Positions 44,534 to 49,561 of a stretch of 49,561 nt of DNA are shown here, piece by piece. Every line of letters starts with the position of its first letter. Position 1 is the first letter of the stretch. Both the position numbers and the translations under genes were made by a program. The stretch covers positions 1 to 49,561 of the forward strand of contig JAKPCH010000022.1 of NCBI GenBank assembly GCA_029553375.1. The letters are read 5' to 3'. The notes under the pieces were generated by a model, which had not been told where the DNA came from, ran no database searches, and worked only from the letters and a program-made list of their open reading frames with translations. This stretch comes from Deltaproteobacteria bacterium. GTDB lineage: Bacteria > Desulfobacterota > Syntrophia > Syntrophales > UBA8958.

Positions 44534-47053
44534 ATGAAGGCACCCGTCAGGTTGTTGCTCTTCTGTGCCCTCTGGGCATTCGGGGTGTGCCTTTACGCGG
44601 TCGCCCCCGGGCGGTCCCACGCCGCCCCGGGGGTAGGGCGCCAGGCACAGATCCTCGTCATCACCGCCCAACCCTTCGTCACCCAGTGGTTCACCACCCT
44701 CAACAACGCCTTCGTGGAACACCTCCAGGAACTGACTAATCGGTCTGTCCGGGTCAGCTACGAGTATGTCGACACCCGCATCTACGCCGACCCGGAATAC
44801 CTCCGTCTCTTCAAGGACCTCCTCATCAGGAAGTACCGCAACCTGCCCCTTGACCTCGTCGTGGGCGTCATGCCGACGAGCAGCGCCCTCCTCCTCGATC
44901 ACGGCGAGACCCTCTTCCCCGCCGTGCCCGTCCTGCACCTCCTCCCCGGCCGGGACCGCCTGGCCGAAATCGCCTCCCGGCCCGGGGCGGGTCTCGTGGA
45001 GAGCACCTCGGACCTCCCCGGGACCCTGGAGAGGATAAGATCCCTGTTCCCCGAGACCCGGCGCCTCTATGTCGTCTCCGGCGCCGGGAAAGACGACGAG
45101 GTCTATCTCGAACAGGCCCGGGCCGCCGTGGAGAAGGCGGCCTGGCCCGCCGAGGCGGTCTATCTCAAGGGTCTCACCCCCGACGAGCTCCTGGCGGAGT
45201 TCGCCAAGACGGACAAGAAGGCCGCCGTCCTCATGCTCACCTATCTTAGGGACCGCCGGGGCGACCCCCTCACGACGGTGCAGGTCATGAAGGCCATCGC
45301 TTCGGAGGTGAATCTGCCCATCTTCGGTTTCTACGACACCGTCCTGGGCCTGGGCATCGTCGGGGGGCGTCTCACCTCGGCGGAGGCATACGGACAGGCG
45401 GCGGCCCAAGCGGCCTTCAACATGCTGGCGGGGGCCCCGGGGAGGGGCACCGTGAGGGTCGAGGCCCAGATCCGGGACATGTACGACTGGCGGGTGCTGC
45501 GACGCTTCGGCATACCGGCGGACCGCCTCCCCGAGGGGAGCGTCATCCGCTACCGGCAAATCTCCCTCTGGGAACGGTACAAGGTGGAGCTGACCCTCGT
45601 CGCCCTGGTCATCGCCCTCCAGGCCTTCCTCATCACCGCCTTGGTCATCGCCCTGAAGAGGCGGCGGGCGGCCCTGGAGGCCCTGGAGGCGAAGGAACGG
45701 GAACTGCGCCGGGCCAACCGGGCCCTGACGACGATCGGCCGGTGCAACCAGGCCATCGTGAAGGCCCCAACCGAGGGGGAGCTTCTGAGGGAAATATGTG
45801 AGATCCTCGTGAATACAGGCGGTTACCGCCTCGCCTGGGTGGGCTACAAGGACGAAGAGACTTCCCTCATCAGGCCCGTGGCCGCGGCGGGGGACGACGG
45901 GGTCTACCTGGAGGGGATCCGCGTCACCTCCGGCGACGACGAACACGGCCGGGGCCCCACGGGCACGGCCGTCAGCACGGGACGCCCCTGCGCCGCCCGC
46001 CGCATCCCCACCGACCCGACATACGCCCCCTGGCGGGAGCGGGCATTGGCGATGGGTTTCGCCTCCTCCATCGCCCTCCCCCTGTCGGGCCCCGCAGGTA
46101 CCTACGGGGCCCTGAACATCTATTCTTCAGAGCCCGACGCCTTCGATGAGGGGGAGATCGACCTCCTGACGGAACTGGCGGGGGACCTCGCCTTCGCCGT
46201 CGAGGCCCTGCGGATCCGTGACGCCCACCGCCGGGTGGAAGAGGAGCTCCGGCGCTACCGGGAAGATCTCGAGGAGTTGGTCCGGCAGCGGACCCGGGAG
46301 CCGGACCGGGTCAACCGGGAGCTGACCGTCGCCAAGGAGCGGGCCGAGGCGGCGGACCGGATGAAATCCGCCTTCCTCGCCACCATGTCCCACGAGCTGC
46401 GAACCCCCCTGAACTCCATCATCGGCTTCACGGGGATACTCCTCCAGGGGCTGGTGGGCCCCCTGAACGAGGAGCAGACCAAACAGCTGGGCATGGTGAA
46501 GTCCAGCGCCGCCCACCTCCTCGCCCTGATCAGCGACGTCCTGGACATCTCCAAGATCGAGGCGGGCCAGCTCACTCTCGCCCGCGAGCCCTTCGAACTG
46601 CGCGCCTCCCTGGAAAAACTGGTACAGACCTTCCGGCCCCAGGCCCAGGCCAAGGGCATCGAGCTGCGACTCGACGTCGCCGCCGAGGTGGGCGCCATGG
46701 CGGGAGACCGGCGGCGGGTGGAGCAGGTCCTCATCAACCTCCTCGGCAACGCCCTCAAGTTCACCGAGCGGGGCGGTCACGTCACCGTGACCTGCCGGGC
46801 CGCCCCGGATCGTTACGTCCTCGCCGTCGCCGACGACGGCATCGGCATCAGGGACGAGGACCTTGCAAAAATATTCCAGCCGTTCTATCAGGTCGAGACG
46901 GGTGTGAGTCGCCGTTACGAGGGCACGGGCCTCGGCCTGACGATCTGCAAGAGGCTGGTGGACTTGATGGGCGGCGCCATCGAGGTGGAGAGCGTCTGGC
47001 AGGGAGGAACGACCTTCCGGGTCGCCCTGCCCAAGGAGGGATCGGCACCGTGA
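44534..47053 (+). CDS. Histidine kinase with periplasmic ABC-substrate-binding-like sensor and GAF domain
   Basis: 839 residues from ATG at 44534 (GAGGGAG upstream); longer in-frame starts lack signals. A signal peptide (LLLFCALWAFGVCLYAVAPG) is followed by a periplasmic ABC_sub_bind-type domain (~35-330, QILVITAQPFVTQWFTTLNN... FGFYDTVLGLGIVGGRLTSAEAYGQAAAQ). A membrane helix comes at ~352-372 (LTLVALVIALQAFLITALVIAL), a GAF domain at ~415-555 (GGYRLAWVGYKDEETSLI), then a coiled coil. HisKA has His620 in MSHELRTPLNSIIGF. HATPase_c has NLLGNALKF, DDGIGI, and GTGLGL. It should bind a small molecule in the periplasm and pass phosphate to the receivers encoded next; overlap with the first receiver gene is 4 nt (GTGA). 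Confidence 0.92.
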   Translation: MKAPVRLLLFCALWAFGVCLYAVAPGRSHAAPGVGRQAQILVITAQPFVTQWFTTLNNAFVEHLQELTNRSVRVSYEYVDTRIYADPEYLRLFKDLLIRKYRNLPLDLVVGVMPTSSALLLDHGETLFPAVPVLHLLPGRDRLAEIASRPGAGLVESTSDLPGTLERIRSLFPETRRLYVVSGAGKDDEVYLEQARAAVEKAAWPAEAVYLKGLTPDELLAEFAKTDKKAAVLMLTYLRDRRGDPLTTVQVMKAIASEVNLPIFGFYDTVLGLGIVGGRLTSAEAYGQAAAQAAFNMLAGAPGRGTVRVEAQIRDMYDWRVLRRFGIPADRLPEGSVIRYRQISLWERYKVELTLVALVIALQAFLITALVIALKRRRAALEALEAKERELRRANRALTTIGRCNQAIVKAPTEGELLREICEILVNTGGYRLAWVGYKDEETSLIRPVAAAGDDGVYLEGIRVTSGDDEHGRGPTGTAVSTGRPCAARRIPTDPTYAPWRERALAMGFASSIALPLSGPAGTYGALNIYSSEPDAFDEGEIDLLTELAGDLAFAVEALRIRDAHRRVEEELRRYREDLEELVRQRTREPDRVNRELTVAKERAEAADRMKSAFLATMSHELRTPLNSIIGFTGILLQGLVGPLNEEQTKQLGMVKSSAAHLLALISDVLDISKIEAGQLTLAREPFELRASLEKLVQTFRPQAQAKGIELRLDVAAEVGAMAGDRRRVEQVLINLLGNALKFTERGGHVTVTCRAAPDRYVLAVADDGIGIRDEDLAKIFQPFYQVETGVSRRYEGTGLGLTICKRLVDLMGGAIEVESVWQGGTTFRVALPKEGSAP

Positions 47054-47436
47054 AGAAGAAGATACTCGTCATCGAGGACAACGAGCAGAACCTCTATCTC
47101 ATCCGCTACATCCTGGAGAAGAACGGCTACGAAGTCGCGGCGGCCACGGACGGGATGGCGGGCATCGAGACGGCGGCGGCCGTCCGGCCCGATCTCATCC
47201 TCCTGGACATCCAGCTCCCCGTCATGGACGGCTACACCGTGGCCCGGCGGCTCCGGGAGGACCCCCGCACGGCACCCATCCCCATTGTCGCCGTGACGTC
47301 CTACGCCATGGCGGGCGACCGGGAGAAGGCCCTGGCGTCGGGGTGTACGGGTTACATCGAGAAACCCATCGACCCCGAGACGTTCCTGGCCCAGGTCGAG
47401 GCGCACCTGCCCCCGGTCGGAGGGGGTGACGCCTGA
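47050..47436 (+). CDS. Single-domain response regulator (DivK-like)
   Basis: 128 residues, GTG start overlapping the kinase stop. A receiver domain only: acidic pocket VIEDNEQN, phosphoacceptor Asp53 in LLDIQLPVMDG, Thr in VAVTSYAM, and Lys in GYIEKPID. There is no output domain, so it acts by protein contact or as a phosphorelay shuttle, as DivK does. Its stop overlaps the next start (TGATG), so kinase, shuttle and HD-GYP regulator are translated as one block. Confidence 0.95.
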   Translation: MKKKILVIEDNEQNLYLIRYILEKNGYEVAAATDGMAGIETAAAVRPDLILLDIQLPVMDGYTVARRLREDPRTAPIPIVAVTSYAMAGDREKALASGCTGYIEKPIDPETFLAQVEAHLPPVGGGDA

Positions 47437-49325
47437 TGCCCAAGGCCCTCATCGTCGACGACAACGCCCAGAACCTCTATCTCCTCGAGGTCCTTCTCAA
47501 GACCCACGGCTTCGAAGTCAACGCCGCACGAAACGGCGCCGAGGCCCTGCACTCCGCCCTGGCCGACCCGCCCGACATCATCCTCAGCGACGTCCTCATG
47601 CCCGTCATGGACGGTTTCGCCCTCTGCCGACGCTGCCAGGAGGAAGAGGCCCTCAGGGAAATCCCCTTCGTCTTCTATACCGCCACCTTCACCGACCCCA
47701 AGGACGAGGAGTTCGGCCTGAGCCTCGGGGCGGCCCGCTACATCATCAAGCCCCAGGAGCCGGACGCCTTCATGGGGATCGTCGCCGAGGTGCTCGCCGA
47801 GCACGAGGCCCTGAAACGCCGGGCCCGACAGGAGAAGATCGACCTCGGCCCGGAGGTCAACGGCCGGTACGGCGCCGCCCTGTTCCGGAAGCTGGAGAAG
47901 AGGACGGCGGACCTGGAGTCTTTGAACGTCGAGCTGACCGACAGCCTCGAAAGACTCAAGAAGACCCAGAGGGCCCTGGAGGAGAGCGAGAACAACTACC
48001 GCCACATCTACGAAAACATCTCCGAGGGCATCTACCGGACCACGCCGGAAGGGCGCTACCTGTCCCTCAACCCCGCCTTCGCCCGGATGTTCGGCTACTC
48101 CACCCCGGAGGAGATGATGGCGGAGGTGACCGACATCGGCCGGCAGCTCTACGTGGACCCCCAACGGCGGGAGCTCCTCAAGAGGCTCCTGAACGAACGG
48201 GGCGAGGTGCGCAACTTCGAGGCCCAGGTCTACCGCCGGGACGGCTCCAAGTTCTGGATATCCATCAACGCCCGTGCCGTCCGGGACGAGAAGGGCCGGG
48301 TCCTCTACTACGACGGGACCAACACGGACATCACGGCGCGGGTGGAGGCCATGGAGGAGCTCCGTCGGGCCGAGGCGAGCTACCGCAGCCTCTTCGAGAA
48401 CGCCCAGGAGGGGATCTTCCGGTCCACCCCCGAGGGGAGGGTCTTTCTGGCCAACCGGGCCATGGCGCAGATCCTGGGCTACGACAGCCCCGAGGACCTC
48501 ATGGAGCACCTCACCGACGTGACCCGGCAGCTCTACGTAAACCCCGAAGACCGGGCCAAGATCCTCAAGATCATCGAAGAGAAGGGCATGGTGAGGGGTT
48601 ACGAGGTCCTGCAGCGCCGCAAGGACGGGACCCCCGTCTGGATCTCCCTGACCATGCACGCCGTCCGCGACGAGACGGGCCGGATCCTCTACTACGAGGG
48701 CCTCGACGAGGACATTACGGAGCGGAAGCTCTCCGAGGAGCGGATGAAACGGGCCCTCATGGCCGCCGTGGAGGCCATGGTGGCCGCCGTGGAGACGAGG
48801 GACCCCCACACGGCGGGGCACCAGCGGCGCGTCGCCGTGCTGGCCTGCGCCATCGCCGAGGAGATGGGCCTCCCCGCCGAAAGGGTCGAGGGCCTGAGAA
48901 TGGCCGCCCTGATCCACGACCTGGGGAAGATCTCCGTCCCCGCCGAGCTCCTGACGATGCCCAGAACCCTGACGAAAGTCGAATTCGCCCTGGTCAAGAC
49001 CCATGCCCAGGCGGGCCACAACATCCTCAAGGACATCGACTTCCCCTGGCCCATCGCCCGGATGATCCTGGAACACCACGAACGCCTCGACGGCAGCGGT
49101 TACCCCCAGGGGTTGAAGGACGGGGAGATGCTCGAAGAGTCGCGGATCCTCGCCGTGGCCGACGTGGTGGAATCCATGGCGTCCCACCGCCCCTATCGGG
49201 CCGCCCTGGGCATCGACGCGGCCCTCGCCGAGATCGAGGACAAGGCGGGCGTCCTCTACGACCCCCAAATCGTCGCCGCCTGCCTGCGTCTCTTCAGGGA
49301 GAGGGGCTTCCGCCTCCCCGACTGA
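47436..49325 (+). CDS. Response regulator: receiver, two PAS domains, HD-GYP phosphodiesterase
   Basis: 629 residues. Receiver (~1-125) with VDDNAQN, Asp52 in LSDVLMPVMDG, Thr/Ala of FYTATFTD and Lys in YIIKPQEP. A coiled coil (~165-185) leads to PAS 1 (~187-310, YRHIYENISEGIYRTTPEG) and PAS 2 (~312-430, YRSLFENAQEGIFRSTPEG), near-duplicates of each other. The HD-GYP domain (~440-625) has DPHTAGHQRRV, HD at 494-495 (IHDLGKIS), HHERLDGSGYP (547-557) and DVVESMASHRPYR, so the metal and substrate residues are intact. It should hydrolyse cyclic di-GMP when phosphorylated or when PAS ligands bind, lowering the second messenger (motility and biofilm control). Confidence 0.94.
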   Translation: MPKALIVDDNAQNLYLLEVLLKTHGFEVNAARNGAEALHSALADPPDIILSDVLMPVMDGFALCRRCQEEEALREIPFVFYTATFTDPKDEEFGLSLGAARYIIKPQEPDAFMGIVAEVLAEHEALKRRARQEKIDLGPEVNGRYGAALFRKLEKRTADLESLNVELTDSLERLKKTQRALEESENNYRHIYENISEGIYRTTPEGRYLSLNPAFARMFGYSTPEEMMAEVTDIGRQLYVDPQRRELLKRLLNERGEVRNFEAQVYRRDGSKFWISINARAVRDEKGRVLYYDGTNTDITARVEAMEELRRAEASYRSLFENAQEGIFRSTPEGRVFLANRAMAQILGYDSPEDLMEHLTDVTRQLYVNPEDRAKILKIIEEKGMVRGYEVLQRRKDGTPVWISLTMHAVRDETGRILYYEGLDEDITERKLSEERMKRALMAAVEAMVAAVETRDPHTAGHQRRVAVLACAIAEEMGLPAERVEGLRMAALIHDLGKISVPAELLTMPRTLTKVEFALVKTHAQAGHNILKDIDFPWPIARMILEHHERLDGSGYPQGLKDGEMLEESRILAVADVVESMASHRPYRAALGIDAALAEIEDKAGVLYDPQIVAACLRLFRERGFRLPD

Positions 49326-49326
49326 G

Positions 49327-49340
49327 GGGGTCATGACCCC
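49327..49340. terminator. Palindrome between convergent genes
   Basis: GGGGTCATGACCCC begins one base after the HD-GYP stop: 5-bp arms around a 4-nt loop, or 7-bp self-complementary DNA. No T-run follows, so it is only a plausible terminator for the facing genes. Confidence 0.4.
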
Positions 49341-49387
49341 GCCGTCAGGTCGGGAGTTCAGGGACGGATCCTTGGGCAATCAGATCG

Positions 49388-49561
49388 CTAATCCCGCTCG
49401 AAATTGTCGATAAGGGAACCGTCGGCGTTGAGGAGGCAGTACCCCTTGAGACGGGCGTGGCGGCCCGTGATGGTGTAATCCCTGCCCCCCTCCTTCGCCG
49501 TGACGATGACGAAGACGTCGGGCACCCCCACGTACTTGGTGCTCATGTACTGATCGGGGGT
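49388..49561 (-). CDS. Hypothetical protein, C-terminal fragment
   Basis: An open minus-strand frame enters from the right edge and ends with TAG at 49388-49390, giving 57 residues. They read as a small beta-rich end (KYVGVPDVFVIVTAKEGG, then RHARLKGYCLLNADGSLIDN). I do not recognise the family. Codon use with G/C third positions matches the neighbours. It converges on the HD-GYP gene with about 60 nt between stops. Confidence 0.6.
   Translation of the reverse strand, partial: TPDQYMSTKYVGVPDVFVIVTAKEGGRDYTITGRHARLKGYCLLNADGSLIDNFERD

Noticed and set aside
47352-49379. A 675-codon minus-strand open frame opposite the HD-GYP gene.
   Set aside because: Shadow frame: antisense to a protein with intact receiver, PAS and HD-GYP motifs; composition is Gly/Val/Leu/Asp/Glu-rich with no recognisable domain.

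Overview
The window looks like chromosome of a GC-rich anaerobic bacterium, most likely a Desulfobacterota (deltaproteobacterial) lineage near the syntrophic or sulfate-reducing acyl-CoA degraders. The main support is the block miaB - bifunctional nuclease - xerC - hslV - hslU - argB - argD - argF - argG - argH - lipoprotein - lysA - dapA - dapB, an order I associate with that group. Other support is the acyl-CoA catabolic cluster, sigma-54 control, and AGGAGG-type ribosome sites with many 4-nt gene overlaps. No phage, plasmid, CRISPR array or intact insertion sequence is visible. The species assignment is inference.

Left region (1-9236): a leftward operon (acyl-CoA dehydrogenase, MaoC hydratase, two thiolase-fold proteins, a DUF35 zinc-ribbon protein cut by the window edge) is divergent from a 1048-residue sigma-54 activator with a TPR, GAF, AAA+ and Fis layout. 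Downstream of the activator lies a homologue of 4-hydroxybutyryl-CoA dehydratase. Both metabolic units carry a GG-N10-GC sigma-54 promoter. Each has a related 18-bp palindrome about 80-105 bp upstream of it, so the three parts read as one small regulon.

9316-18133: a small membrane protein, a catalytic/non-catalytic M16 peptidase pair, an M20 hydrolase, PhoH and YbeY form a tightly overlapping rightward operon. A convergent parvulin lipoprotein, a MATE exporter and a cold-shock protein follow.

18332-22079: tRNA-Gly and tRNA-Cys share one promoter and end in a strong terminator. The terminator sits directly in front of pepA-oppD-oppF (a leucyl aminopeptidase and two peptide-transport ATPases without permeases).

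22097-38843: about 17 kb of almost gapless leftward genes for tRNA modification, recombination, HslUV proteolysis, arginine and lysine biosynthesis, folate, a transaldolase-like enzyme and phosphatidylglycerol synthesis.

38902-49561: two EamA-type transporters flank a small coiled-coil gene. The second transporter is preceded by a consensus promoter, an apparently leaderless 18-codon leader peptide and a three-hairpin transcription attenuator. The right end has a 4-PAS histidine kinase, divergent from an operon of a hybrid-sensor histidine kinase, a single-domain response regulator and a PAS/HD-GYP response regulator that should lower cyclic di-GMP. A gene fragment closes the window.
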